Part shown: positions 39,104-48,829 of the stretch, in pieces
Position numbering within the stretch: position 1 is the first letter of the stretch
How the letters are laid out: every line of letters begins with the position of its first letter
NCBI RefSeq assembly: GCF_014529625.1
Contig: NZ_CP076039.1
Coordinates: forward strand, 1,426,001 to 1,490,000
Length of the DNA stretch: 64,000 bases
From: Candidatus Pelagisphaera phototrophica
Lineage (GTDB): Bacteria; Verrucomicrobiota; Verrucomicrobiia; Opitutales; Opitutaceae
Direction of reading: 5' to 3'
Notes under the pieces: generated by a model
Seen by the model: only the letters and a program-made list of their open reading frames with translations
What the model was told of the DNA's origin: nothing
Database searches by the model: none
Translations under genes and position numbers: made by a program

Positions 39104-39754
39104 TTGATCGTCTTTGAGGGTCAAGAGTGCCATGTTCACAGCGGAATTGATTCTGTTAAGGGTCGATTGCGTAGTTTCGAGCCTCCCTCAGACCTGCGCA
39201 CTGCATTGGGAGCCAGTATGGAGAACGCTTCGAAGAAGCGGTACTTTCGTCGAACGTTCACACGATATTTGGCCTTGGCAGTAAGTCTGGTGGTTGTAGC
39301 GGGCATTTGTTTTCAGTTTATTGTTGATTGAAGCGATGAGTATACGGGTCCTTTGGTTGACCGTGCCTTCGACTATTCATTCGACGGACTGAGACTTAAG
39401 TATTTCAATAAGAACACCACGAAAATAACCGACTGGCTTATGGAACAGAATTCTGATTTAAGTCGGCAGCTGCATCTTCGATTCCTCGCTCCGGAAGGCA
39501 TAGGATGTCGCCCACTCAACTGGTAGGATAGCATGGTGGCTATGATCTGCGTCGATGCGGAGGTGGTCTATCAATTATTTGTCGCCAAAGGAGAAGAATT
39601 CGAGGAAGTGAATTTGTCAGATAAGTTTGAATACTAAAAACGAAAATCGGGCTGGACCGTGAGTAAATGGGAATCTCAAGGGCATGTATTTGTTCTAACC
39701 GCTAAAGCAAGCCAGGAACGAATGGAATCCATGCGGGCAGAGTATTTACCTTAA
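39104..39754 (+). pseudogene. decayed membrane-anchored anti-sigma-factor-like gene
   Basis: One reading frame holds protein-like sequence for 216 codons before its natural TAA at 39752 but is broken by three stops: TGA at 39329, TAG at 39524 and TAA at 39635. No frameshift is needed. The N-terminal part has a basic segment and one membrane helix (YLALAVSLVVVAGICFQFIV). The outer part includes GIGCRPLNW, MVAMICVDAEVVYQLFVAKG and SGWTVSKWESQGHVFVLTAK, matching, from memory, the periplasmic end of single-pass anti-sigma factors that follow ECF sigma genes. No sigma gene adjoins it. The original start is uncertain; TTG at 39104 is a placeholder. Confidence 0.7.
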
Positions 39755-39831
39755 TCGTTGAATTGGAGACTGAGGAGACTTCTTCTTTGGCATTGTCATT
39801 GGCCTGACTTGCATTGAAACTGGGATCGCTG

Positions 39832-40656
39832 ATGATAAAAACTGGTCCTATTATTTTCCGAATGAGGAACTCTCTACTTTATGTCTCAGGATGCCTGATC
39901 CTATCTATCCTGTGTGGCTGTCAAAGAGAGATCAATACAGAAAGCGAGACCGTTCATGTCTTCGCCGCGGTCAGTTTAAAAGAGGCGATTGAAGAGATCG
40001 GCACGCTGTTTGAGAGGGAGACCGGTTTTGAGATTTCCTTGAATTCAGCAGGTTCCAACGTTCTGGCTCAGCAAATCGAAGCGAGTTCCCGAGCGGATCT
40101 GTTTATCAGCGCGGACTCGGGCTGGATGGATTATCTCGAAAGTGGGGTAAAGTTGGGGGACAATACTCGGATCGATCTTTTGAGGAACACCCTCGTAATG
40201 GTCTGCGCAGAGGGCGTTAGTTGGGATGAGGAGAAAGTCGAAACGTTGTGCGGGCTAGATTTTACTTTTTTGTGTATCGGGGACCCGGACGCGGTTCCGG
40301 CTGGCAGGTATGCGCGTGATTGGCTCTCCGGGTTAAACTGTGGTGATTCGACAGTTTGGGAAGCGTTTCAAGGGCGTTTGTCACCGGCTCCAGACGTGCG
40401 AGCGGCTTTGTCCCAAGTGGCCAGCAGTAAAGACCGGATCGGTATCGTGTATTTCACTGACTATCTACTTTACCAAGATCGTTTGAAATTGCTTGTAGAA
40501 GGGCCAAGTGAAAAGGCTCGATATCCTGCTGCGATGACGGAGCAAGGCATGGAAAAACTAGCGGCTGGCCTATTCTTCACCTTTCTGCAATCGAATAAGG
40601 CCAGATTGATCTTTGAAAAATTTGGATTTCGAGTCGATTTGTCAGAAGTAGATTAG
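39832..40656 (+). CDS. modA: molybdate ABC transporter substrate-binding protein ModA
   Basis: This 274-aa protein is a periplasmic lipoprotein: a hydrophobic N-terminus ends LSILCGC, with Cys30 as the likely lipidated residue. The mature part begins VHVFAAVSLKEAIEEIGTLF, the ModA signature region, followed by LNSAGSNVLAQQIEASSRAD, the oxyanion-binding Ser loop. PDAVPAGRYARDWL also matches. It binds molybdate or tungstate and delivers it to ModBC. ATG at 39832 follows GGGA at a reasonable distance; ATG at 39862 is an alternative giving a shorter leader. Confidence 0.9.
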   Translation: MIKTGPIIFRMRNSLLYVSGCLILSILCGCQREINTESETVHVFAAVSLKEAIEEIGTLFERETGFEISLNSAGSNVLAQQIEASSRADLFISADSGWMDYLESGVKLGDNTRIDLLRNTLVMVCAEGVSWDEEKVETLCGLDFTFLCIGDPDAVPAGRYARDWLSGLNCGDSTVWEAFQGRLSPAPDVRAALSQVASSKDRIGIVYFTDYLLYQDRLKLLVEGPSEKARYPAAMTEQGMEKLAAGLFFTFLQSNKARLIFEKFGFRVDLSEVD

Positions 40657-40736
40657 GGTTCACGCTTGCAAGCAGGAGCTTGCAGGGTGATTTTCGTACG
40701 TTTCCCTAAATCCGGATTGATCCGGCAACTTTCACC

Positions 40737-41417
40737 GTGCCAACGATTTACGAGACAGTTTCATCCACTTTGCTTTGGGCCGTTTTAGCGAGTCTCATCG
40801 TTGCCGTGCCGGGATTGACGATTGCCTACTTGTTGGCCCGACGAGAATTCTTTGGGAAAAAAGTTCTATCGACTTTTACCACCTTGCCTTTGGTGCTTCC
40901 GCCTACTGCCGTTGGCTACTTGCTTTTGCGACTGTTTGCCGATGATGGCTGGCTAGGCCCGGAGCGACTCGGCTTCGATCTCGATATTATCCTAAGCTGG
41001 AAGGCAGTAGTCATCGCTTGTTCCATAATGTCTTTTCCAATCTTCGTTCGTACGGCACGGGTCGCCTTTGAGGAGGTCAATCCCCGTTTGGAACGTATGG
41101 GTCGAACGTTAGGAATGGGCCGGCAGAAAGTTTTTCTTTCAATTACTCTGCCGCTGGCCTCACGGGGACTGGTTGCGGCGACTTTGCTCGGATTCACTCG
41201 GGCATTGGGTGAATTTGGAGCAACCATAATTCTGGCAGGAAATATTCCGGGTAGAACGCAGACCTTGGCTTCGGCTCTTTTCAGTGCCCAGCAAAGCGGG
41301 AATGAAACCCTGGCAAATCAGCTATTGGGGGTCGCCTTGCTGGTTGGTTTTATCGCGGTTTACACTACGGAAAGGCTTGCTTCAAAACGTTCTCTAAGAA
41401 AGGAGCAGACGGGATGA
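40737..41417 (+). CDS. modB: molybdate ABC transporter permease ModB
   Basis: The 226-aa permease has five to six membrane helices and the EAA-type coupling loop seen as [21 protein letters not shown] with the downstream [19 protein letters not shown], a hallmark of ModB. It forms a homodimeric channel with ModC. The start is a GTG at 40737, the first start codon giving the standard ModB N-terminus. modC overlaps its end by 4 bases (ATGA). Confidence 0.92.
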   Translation: MPTIYETVSSTLLWAVLASLIVAVPGLTIAYLLARREFFGKKVLSTFTTLPLVLPPTAVGYLLLRLFADDGWLGPERLGFDLDIILSWKAVVIACSIMSFPIFVRTARVAFEEVNPRLERMGRTLGMGRQKVFLSITLPLASRGLVAATLLGFTRALGEFGATIILAGNIPGRTQTLASALFSAQQSGNETLANQLLGVALLVGFIAVYTTERLASKRSLRKEQTG

Positions 41418-42526
41418 AAGCGGTAAAAACGATTTTCAATATCTCATTAAAGGCTTGCTTTGGTAGTCTGAATTTGGATCTTGGATACAAGGGTTCCAAG
41501 CGTGTCCTAGGTGTCTTTGGGGTTTCTGGCGCGGGAAAGACGACTTTTCTGGAATGCCTGGCAGGACTGAGAAAAGTGATGTCGGGGCAGATCACAGTAG
41601 CTGGTGAAATCTGGCTGGATACGGAGACTAGCTGCTTTGTCCCCACAGAGAAACGTCATATGGGCTACGTGCCCCAGGATCATTTATTATTTCCTCATAA
41701 AAATGTGCGAGGAAACCTGGAAGCGGGAAAGGCAAGGGCGGTGCAAGGCGGACAGGACTTTCAAAGTATATTGAAAAAAGTCGTCGCTGTTCTCGAATTG
41801 GAGCCTTTGTTGGACCGATCGATTGACCAGCTGTCTGGAGGAGAACGTCAGCGAGTATCGCTAGGACGAGCGCTTTGCTCGGGCCCCAAACTGCTTTTGT
41901 TGGACGAGCCTCTCGCATCGCTTGATCTTCCCTTGAGAAGAAAAATCCTTCCGTTTCTAATCCGCATCAAAGAGGCCTTTGAACTGCCGATAGTTGTAGT
42001 TTCTCACAACCCCACGGAATTGCAGGTCTTGTGTGACGAGGTTCTCATCTTGGAGAACGGTCGGAATGTTATGACCGGCAGTCCTAACGAGCTCTTCACC
42101 AGTGATTCATTGTTCAACGTGGCGAAAGAGCATGGATTTGAGAATGTGTTTTCAGGTACCATTATTGAAAAATCAGATCAAGTGGACCGGTTGAGTCTTT
42201 CGGGAAAAGATATTGATATGAGTATACAAATTCCGGCGACAGATGCTCTTTTGGGAGATCGGGTATTGGCTAGCATAGGTTTTGACAATGTACTAATCGG
42301 TCTTGAACAGCCGCGGGGATTGTCTGCCCGCAATTGTTTGTCAGCGACAATCTCCCGAGTTGAAAACGCTGGAACTCGATGGCTGGTCCAAGCGGTAGTT
42401 GTGGATGCGGTTCCAGAATTTGTCGTTGAGGTGACCTACGATGCGATTGAAGCATTGCAGTTGGAATCAGGAGCAAGAATCTACTTGGTTTTTAAAACGA
42501 GCTCCGTTTCCACCTTGACCGGTTGA
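41414..42526 (+). CDS. modC: molybdate ABC transporter ATP-binding protein ModC
   Basis: This 370-aa ATPase carries Walker A ([14 protein letters not shown]), the signature [18 protein letters not shown] and Walker B with the D-loop ([12 protein letters not shown]). The C-terminal about 70 residues ([20 protein letters not shown]) form a Mop-type oxyanion-binding domain, which in ModC provides regulation by bound molybdate. Overlap with modB indicates cotranslation. No ModE regulator or Moco riboswitch was recognised upstream. Confidence 0.93.
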   Translation: MKAVKTIFNISLKACFGSLNLDLGYKGSKRVLGVFGVSGAGKTTFLECLAGLRKVMSGQITVAGEIWLDTETSCFVPTEKRHMGYVPQDHLLFPHKNVRGNLEAGKARAVQGGQDFQSILKKVVAVLELEPLLDRSIDQLSGGERQRVSLGRALCSGPKLLLLDEPLASLDLPLRRKILPFLIRIKEAFELPIVVVSHNPTELQVLCDEVLILENGRNVMTGSPNELFTSDSLFNVAKEHGFENVFSGTIIEKSDQVDRLSLSGKDIDMSIQIPATDALLGDRVLASIGFDNVLIGLEQPRGLSARNCLSATISRVENAGTRWLVQAVVVDAVPEFVVEVTYDAIEALQLESGARIYLVFKTSSVSTLTG

Positions 42527-42797
42527 TAGATTAGTTTGCGAGAGAATCGGTAGCTTTCCCAGATAGGGGGGGTCTAATTGATCGAAGCACAAAGGGAACT
42601 CTCTGCCAGTGGGGCTAATATTGTTTCAAATTCAATTCTTCGTTAGCCGACGGCAACCCGCTGTTTCTGTCAAAACAATCGCAATCCAGGTTTCGCATTC
42701 TAAGCAGGGCTTTCAAGGGACTTCTGAATCATCAATGCGTCGATCGTTGACGCGTGGTTCAAGGAGTGCAGAGTATCTCTTTTTCAGTCTAAATCCT

Positions 42798-44873
42798 ATG
42801 AAATCTGCTTCCCCTGTGTTTTCCCGAATGGGCTCTTTTTTCGGCCTATTGATCCTCTTTTTGGCTCTTGCTAGTTCCCTTGGAGCGAATCCGAGCGGAT
42901 CTAAACCAAATATCATCCTAATTTTCACGGACGACATGGGTTATGGCGATATAGGTGTGTTGCACCAAAACCAGAGAACGGGGAAAAAACACGCCACGCC
43001 AAATCTGGACCAAATCGCTCGTGAAGGCATTCAACTGCGCCGACACTATTGCCCGGCACCCGTCTGTGCCCCATCCCGTGCCTCTCTCCTTCGTGGCTTG
43101 CATCAAGGGCACACGGAAGTTCGTAACAACGATTTTGACAAAGCCATTCCTGATAATCACACTTTGGGAACGGTGTTAAAGGAAGCAGGGTACCGGACGC
43201 TGCACGTGGGCAAGTATGGTTTGCCAGGTTTGGGTGAATCCAGGGATTCGTTCAAAAATCCCGACGAATGGCCTGCCTATCCTACCAAGCGAGGGTTTGA
43301 CGAGTACTTGGGCTACGTTCGTCATGTTGATGGTCATGTTCACTACCCCAACAACGAATGGCCCATTGGGAATTCTGAATCGCATCGAACCGGAAAAGAG
43401 GTCTGGCACAACGAAAAGGAGATTTCTGCCCAGCTCGACAAGTGCTACACAACCGACCTCTTTACGGCCTATACTAAGAAGTGGGTTATGGAGCACGCGA
43501 AAGCCGCTCGCGATGAGCCTTTCTTCGTTTATCTCGCGTATGATACTCCTCATGCGGCGTTGCAGGTTCCTACCGAGGCCTTTCCGGAAGGAGGCGGCCT
43601 GAAGGGCGGATTACAGTGGCTGGGTGAACCCGGGAAAATGATCAATACAGCCACTGGTGAGATTGATTCCTGGATACATCCAGATTATCGCAATCCGAAC
43701 TGGTCCAATGTAGAGCAGCGGTTTGCGACCATGGTTCGTAGGATCGATAGTGCAGTGGGAGATTTGGTGCAGCTGTTGAAGGATCTCGATATCGATGAGG
43801 AAACACTCATCGTGTTTACGAATGACAATGGTCCCCTGTCCGTGAGTTATATTCAAGGAAAGCCCTTTACCCCGATTCACTTTCAGTCCTATGGACCGTT
43901 CGATGGGGAAAAGCGTGACGTTTGGGAGGGAGGCATTCGCATGCCTGCTCTGGCTCGTTGGCCGGGAAAAATTACAGCAGGAAGTATCGACCACACCCCT
44001 TCGCAGTTTCATGATTGGATGACGACCTTTGCGGATCTTGCAGGTTTGCCGCTACCGGCCCTGTCTGACGGGGTGTCGCTCGTTCCAACGCTTACCGGGA
44101 CAGGTGAGCAGGAGCCGGGTACTGTTTATGTTGAATATTTAAATGGCGGGAAGACGCCAAATTATCCTGATTTTGATCCGAGTCATCGGAATCGCACGCG
44201 GAAAGAAATGCAGGCGATTTTTCTAGAAGGCTACAAGGGGGTTCGCGTGGACATTCAACGCCACAGCGACGACTTTGAAATCTACGATGTGAAAACGGAT
44301 TTGAAGGAAGTAAAAAATCTCGCTGGGACAAATGACTTTTTTGTGGGCCTGCAACAGCGCATGAAGGATCGTTCGCTGCAGCTGCGCCGACCCAACGGGG
44401 ACAATCCTCGACCGTACGACGATGAATTCGTGCCCTCAGTCGAAGTAGCGGCGGTGCGACCGGGTGCGCGATGGGTGGCTTACGAAGGAGATTTTCCCTG
44501 GGCACCAAAGTTTTGGAACGTGACTCCCGGCTCTCTCGGAGGGTTGACCCAGATAAGAGGCGACGTGGGTCCGGAAAACGGTGCGGTCGTTTACACGGGT
44601 TACTTGGATGTGCCTCAGGATGGAGAGTATCGTTTCTCGCTTACGGCTGATTCAGGTGCGGTCTTCCGTATTCACGATGCAAACATTATTGATGCGGACT
44701 ACGGCTATAATCAAGGTTCAGAGGTTTCAGCCCAGGTGAAGTTAGCCGCCGGTCTCCATCCCTTCCGAATAAATTATTTGAAGCAGTCGGGCAACAAGCC
44801 CCAACTTGACCTGAAATGGAGTGGTCCTTCGATCGAAGAGCAGACCATACCGGTCGAGCGTTTGTTTAATTGA
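42798..44873 (+). CDS. secreted type I sulfatase with C-terminal PA14-like domain
   Basis: The 691-aa protein has a signal peptide (SFFGLLILFLALASSLGA), then the sulfatase N-terminus KPNIILIFTDDMGYGDIG with metal-binding Asp residues. The formylglycine site is Cys90 in CAPSRASLLRG, the Cys-type motif C-x-P-S-R. HVGKYGLPG and VFTNDNGP supply further active-site residues. The last about 130 residues (GYLDVPQDGEYRFSLTADSG) resemble a PA14-type carbohydrate-binding module. It is likely to act on sulfated polysaccharide outside the cell. The frame extends to 42609, but only the ATG at 42798 gives a normal signal peptide. Confidence 0.9.
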   Translation: MKSASPVFSRMGSFFGLLILFLALASSLGANPSGSKPNIILIFTDDMGYGDIGVLHQNQRTGKKHATPNLDQIAREGIQLRRHYCPAPVCAPSRASLLRGLHQGHTEVRNNDFDKAIPDNHTLGTVLKEAGYRTLHVGKYGLPGLGESRDSFKNPDEWPAYPTKRGFDEYLGYVRHVDGHVHYPNNEWPIGNSESHRTGKEVWHNEKEISAQLDKCYTTDLFTAYTKKWVMEHAKAARDEPFFVYLAYDTPHAALQVPTEAFPEGGGLKGGLQWLGEPGKMINTATGEIDSWIHPDYRNPNWSNVEQRFATMVRRIDSAVGDLVQLLKDLDIDEETLIVFTNDNGPLSVSYIQGKPFTPIHFQSYGPFDGEKRDVWEGGIRMPALARWPGKITAGSIDHTPSQFHDWMTTFADLAGLPLPALSDGVSLVPTLTGTGEQEPGTVYVEYLNGGKTPNYPDFDPSHRNRTRKEMQAIFLEGYKGVRVDIQRHSDDFEIYDVKTDLKEVKNLAGTNDFFVGLQQRMKDRSLQLRRPNGDNPRPYDDEFVPSVEVAAVRPGARWVAYEGDFPWAPKFWNVTPGSLGGLTQIRGDVGPENGAVVYTGYLDVPQDGEYRFSLTADSGAVFRIHDANIIDADYGYNQGSEVSAQVKLAAGLHPFRINYLKQSGNKPQLDLKWSGPSIEEQTIPVERLFN

Positions 44874-44921
44874 TTCCGATATAATTGTTTAGTTAATCCA
44901 TGAATTGTAAACCAGTTCCTT

Positions 44922-46364
44922 ATGAATAGATGTATCAAAATTATAGTTTCACTGAGTATCCTTGTATCCGTGGTGAACGCCGCATCAACGAAGCCGAACA
45001 TTCTCTTCATCTTTCTAGACGATTTCGGATGGAAGGACACGAGTTATATGGGCTCGGATTTCTACGAGTCGCCTCACCTCGACCGAATAGCTGCTGACGG
45101 GATGGTCTTCACCAATGCTTACTCTGCATCCGCCAATTGCGCTCCTGCGAGAGCGAGCCTCTTGTCGGGACAGTACACCCCTCGGCACGAAATTTATAAC
45201 GTTGGTACAGGACCCCGTGGAAATTCGAAGTACCGTCGTTTACAGCATGTATCCGGTGTGGATGTGCTGGATACGAACATTAGGACATGGGCCCATCAAA
45301 TTCAGGCCTCCGGCTACAAAACCGCGTCGATGGGGAAATGGCACCTGAGTGGTGATCCTATTCCTTATGGTTTCGATATCAATATTGGTGGAACGCATTC
45401 GGGTTCTCCGCCCAAAGGCTATTACCCTCCGCATCCGAATATCCCTAGTTTGCAAGGATTGCCGGAGGATTCCTATTTAACGGACTACTTGAGCGATCAA
45501 GCCGATGCCTTCATTCGTGAAAACAAAGACCGGCCTTGGCTGCTGTATCTGACCCATTTCGCCGTGCATACTCCGCTTGATGCAAAGAAGGAGCTTGTGG
45601 CAAAATACGAGTCGAAGGAAAAAGGAAAGCTGCACGACCATGTCGCCATGGCGACGATGATTCAGTCGGTCGACGATGGGATCGGTAAAATTCAAGCGAC
45701 CCTAGAAGAGATGGGAATTGCGGATGACACCATCGTTCTATTCTTTTCGGACAATGGCGGATATGGACCTGCGACAGACATGGATCCACTCAAAGGATAC
45801 AAAGGGACCTACTACGAAGGAGGTATTCGAGTGCCCTTTTTTGTCAAGTGGCCGGGAGTCGTGAAGGCGGGGACCCGCAATGAAACTCCTATTACCGGAG
45901 TGGATGTCTATCCAACATTGTGTGAGATGGTCGGGGCCGATTTACCCACAGGCCAGGCCTTGGATGGGGTTAGCCTCGTCCCATTGTTTGGGGGTCAGAA
46001 AACGAATTTAAAAGAGCGTCCTCTCTACTGGCACTTTCCCGCCTACCTGCAATCCTATGCGGTGACCGATGAGCAACGGGACATCCTATTTCGGAGCCGA
46101 CCGTGCAGCATCATCCGCATCGGTGACTGGAAGCTGCACCAGTATTTCGAAAGTGGAGACTTGGAATTGTACAACTTGAAGCGGGACATTGGCGAAAAAC
46201 GTAACCTGGCCAAACGAAACCCAGAAAAAGCTAAAGAACTTCTGGCTCAGCTGGAAGCATGGAGGGCGGAAATCGGAGCTCCGGTGCCCACATCGCCTAA
46301 TCCTGATTTTGATGCAAAAGTTGAGGCTGAGGCTCGAAGCGGAAAAATGAAAACGCGTTCGTGA
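44922..46364 (+). CDS. secreted type I sulfatase
   Basis: This 480-aa enzyme has a signal peptide (CIKIIVSLSILVSVVNA) and begins KPNILFIFLDDFGWKDTSYMG. The formylglycine precursor is Cys73 in NCAPARASLLSGQYTPR, a C-x-P-x-R motif with Ala in place of Ser. The histidines MGKWHLSG and FSDNGGYGP are in place. It is about 35 percent shorter than its neighbour and lacks the PA14-like end, so the pair is not a recent duplication. It is probably exported for sulfated glycan desulfation. The maturation enzyme is not in the window. Confidence 0.9.
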   Translation: MNRCIKIIVSLSILVSVVNAASTKPNILFIFLDDFGWKDTSYMGSDFYESPHLDRIAADGMVFTNAYSASANCAPARASLLSGQYTPRHEIYNVGTGPRGNSKYRRLQHVSGVDVLDTNIRTWAHQIQASGYKTASMGKWHLSGDPIPYGFDINIGGTHSGSPPKGYYPPHPNIPSLQGLPEDSYLTDYLSDQADAFIRENKDRPWLLYLTHFAVHTPLDAKKELVAKYESKEKGKLHDHVAMATMIQSVDDGIGKIQATLEEMGIADDTIVLFFSDNGGYGPATDMDPLKGYKGTYYEGGIRVPFFVKWPGVVKAGTRNETPITGVDVYPTLCEMVGADLPTGQALDGVSLVPLFGGQKTNLKERPLYWHFPAYLQSYAVTDEQRDILFRSRPCSIIRIGDWKLHQYFESGDLELYNLKRDIGEKRNLAKRNPEKAKELLAQLEAWRAEIGAPVPTSPNPDFDAKVEAEARSGKMKTRS

Positions 46365-46397
46365 ATTTTATCCAATGTTCTGGACTAGCTCGGCGAG

Positions 46398-46604
46398 TCA
46401 ATAGCGATTCAAAGTGGCTTCTCCTTTTACGATCACGGCCATATGTCTGTAGAAATTTCCTTGATTGTTGAGAATGTAGCCACGTTGTCCTGGGTTTTCC
46501 TGAAAAGCGATTTATAGGGCTGCTCTTAGGGTCTCCCAATTTACGGGAGCCTCTGGGCAAGGAACATGGCTCTGCGGATTTCGAGTGAATCTGAAGCAGG
46601 CATA
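46398..46604 (-). pseudogene. remnant of a MoaD/ThiS-family gene
   Basis: On the minus strand one frame reads FRFTRNPQSHVPCPEAPVNW then a TAA (46512-46514), then IAFQENPGQRGYILNNQGNF and YRHMAVIVKGEATLNRY before a TGA at 46398-46400. The pattern TRNxQxHVxCP, a middle with NPGxRGYxLxxQGxxxRHMxVxVxG, matches the family of small ubiquitin-like MoaD/ThiS proteins that I recall beginning with TRNLQRHVxCP. It lacks a start codon (an in-frame TAG lies just upstream), has an internal stop and has lost the C-terminal GG end. It is the only content seen in the 519 bases between the sulfatase and lepA. Confidence 0.6.
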
Positions 46605-46883
46605 AAGCTATGAAGTGATTGGAAATGTTAGTATGAGGCATTTCAGAATGGTTAGTCTGCAGAATGCGTGGAAAAATCAGTCCGCTGGACACTTGTCGCT
46701 ACAATACTCCGATTGGATATCATTGTCGTCATCTATCCGACGTAGGAAGAAATGCTGGGCTCATTCCATCAGCCCCATGCTCGAGTCGGCAGAAGGGTTT
46801 GTACGTATTCCGACGCTTTATCTTAAAATTCCCACATCGCGGCTTGAAAGGGGGGAAAGGACCTACCAAGTTCTTCCGCTTTG

Positions 46884-48680
46884 ATGAAAACGGACCATAA
46901 GCGAAATTTCAGCATCATAGCCCATGTCGACCATGGGAAGACGACTTTGTCGGACCGGTTGCTGGAGAATACGGCGACCGTTACCCAGCGAGTGTTGACC
47001 GAGCAGCATCTGGATTCGATGGATCTGGAGCGGGAGCGGGGAATCACGATCAAAAGCCATCCCGTGACAATGCACTACAAGGCGAAGAACGGGGAGCTGT
47101 ATCAGCTAAACCTGATGGACACGCCTGGCCATGTCGACTTTTCCTACGAAGTGTCTCGGAGTCTGGCAGCCTGTGAAGGAGCGCTTCTCCTTATTGACGC
47201 GGCTCAAGGCGTTGAGGCCCAGACAGTTGCCAACGCGAACCTGGCGGTAGAGCAGGACCTGGTTATCATTCCAGTGATCAATAAAATTGACCTGCCCAGC
47301 GCTAATCTGGACCTGTGCTTGAAACAGCTGGAGGACCTGCTGGCAATCCCGGCGGAAGAAGCGATTCTAGCGAGTGCTAAGAACGGGATCGGAATCGAGG
47401 AAATTCTGGATGCAATCGCTCTTCGTATTCCGCCTCCAAGGTGGACAGATTGCGCGGAAACGAGGGTGGGAGTTTTCGACTCAGTTTACGATGCCTATCG
47501 AGGCGCGATCGTCTACATTAGGGCTTTCTCGGGAGAAATTAAGCGTGGCGACCAAATCGTCATGATGAGTGACAATACGCGAGCAGAGGTCAAAGAGGTG
47601 GGTGTATTCACACCTTCGATGCAGAAGTCGGAAACGTTGACTGCGGGCGATGTGGGGTACTTGGTTTGCAATATCAAGAACGTGGCGGAAATAAAGATTG
47701 GCGATACGATTACCCATTACCACAATCAGGCCAAGGAGATGCTGCCCGGCTATCAGGAAGTCCGGCCACTCGTGTTTTCGGGTATCTACCCGGTGGAGAC
47801 ATCGGACTTTGAAAAATTGAAAGCAGGAATGGGAAAGCTTCAGCTCAATGATGCCGCATTTAGTTTTCAGGCAGAAAGTTCCATGGCCCTTGGTTTTGGC
47901 TTTCGTTGCGGTTTTCTCGGTCTGTTGCATATGGAGATTATCCAGGAGCGAATACGACGGGAGTATGACGTCGATATCATATCAACGTATCCAAGTGTTA
48001 TATACAAGGTAGAGAAGGTGAATGGTGAAGCAATCGAAGTTGATAATCCGATCAACTTGCCGGACCCTTCCGCGATTGAACGAATTTTGGAGCCAACGAT
48101 CAAGGCGACCATCCACGTTCCGAACGACTCTATAGGTGACATCCTCAATCTAGTCATGGACAAACGAGGTGTTTGCGACCACACGGAGACACTCGACGAA
48201 ACCCGTTTGATGTTGGTGTGCAATCTGCCGTTGAACGAGATTTTAGTCGATTTCAACGATCGCTTGAAGAGCATCACGCGTGGATACGGATCGATGGACT
48301 ATGAGCTCGACGAGTATCGAGAGTCCAAGCTGGTCAAGATGGACATCATGGTGAATGGCGATCCGGTGGACGCTTTCTCGTCAATCGTACATCAGGACAA
48401 GGCACGGGAGAAGGGGAAGGTGCTTTGCGAAAAGCTGGCTGATATTATACCGATGCATCTATTCAAGATCGCGGTGCAGGCCGCAGTCGGCGGTAATATC
48501 ATCGCTCGTGCCAATGTGCGGGCGATGCGTAAGGACGTTACGGCAAAATGCTATGGCGGGGATATAAGCCGAAAGCGAAAGCTTCTCGACAAGCAGAAGG
48601 AAGGTAAGCGGAAGATGAAGAATATTGGTAATGTCTCCATTCCGCCGGACGCCTTCATTAAGGTCTTGAAGAACGATTGA
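46884..48680 (+). CDS. lepA: elongation factor 4 LepA
   Basis: The 598-aa GTPase begins MKTDHKRNFSIIAHVDHGKT, with the G1 loop AHVDHGKTTLSDRLL, the G2 threonine region, G3 DTPGHVDFSYEVSRSL, and G4 NKIDLPSANLD. The C-terminal end KDVTAKCYGGDISRKRKLLD is unique to LepA. It back-translocates or remodels stalled ribosomes under stress. Length matches the family exactly. The start at 46884 is the ATG directly after a TTG, and gives the canonical N-terminus. Confidence 0.97.
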   Translation: MKTDHKRNFSIIAHVDHGKTTLSDRLLENTATVTQRVLTEQHLDSMDLERERGITIKSHPVTMHYKAKNGELYQLNLMDTPGHVDFSYEVSRSLAACEGALLLIDAAQGVEAQTVANANLAVEQDLVIIPVINKIDLPSANLDLCLKQLEDLLAIPAEEAILASAKNGIGIEEILDAIALRIPPPRWTDCAETRVGVFDSVYDAYRGAIVYIRAFSGEIKRGDQIVMMSDNTRAEVKEVGVFTPSMQKSETLTAGDVGYLVCNIKNVAEIKIGDTITHYHNQAKEMLPGYQEVRPLVFSGIYPVETSDFEKLKAGMGKLQLNDAAFSFQAESSMALGFGFRCGFLGLLHMEIIQERIRREYDVDIISTYPSVIYKVEKVNGEAIEVDNPINLPDPSAIERILEPTIKATIHVPNDSIGDILNLVMDKRGVCDHTETLDETRLMLVCNLPLNEILVDFNDRLKSITRGYGSMDYELDEYRESKLVKMDIMVNGDPVDAFSSIVHQDKAREKGKVLCEKLADIIPMHLFKIAVQAAVGGNIIARANVRAMRKDVTAKCYGGDISRKRKLLDKQKEGKRKMKNIGNVSIPPDAFIKVLKND

Positions 48681-48829
48681 GAATATAGCCGAGGATCGTT
48701 AAAACCGGAGAACTGGGATCTCAACAGATTGCGAACGGTCGTTAAATTCCTTCCAAATGAGAATTTTAGACTTTCTATCGGACCAGATACCTTAGAGGCT
48801 GTTCTGCTAAACACTTTCAAACCCTTCCT

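Noticed and set aside
39104-39754. Stop-codon recoding (selenocysteine or other) to explain the three in-frame stops
   Set aside because: Three different stops in one gene, with no visible recoding element and a decayed-looking start, fit pseudogene decay better.
42640-42690. GACGGCAACCCG sequence resembling part of a SAM riboswitch
   Set aside because: Only the GGCAACC strand is similar. The pairing arms expected around it could not be found, and sulfatase genes are not typical targets.
46297-46692. 131-codon minus-strand open frame across the sulfatase end and the following gap
   Set aside because: Its sequence is low in typical protein features and runs into the sulfatase gene. The frame next to it contains the MoaD-like match, so this one is a shadow.
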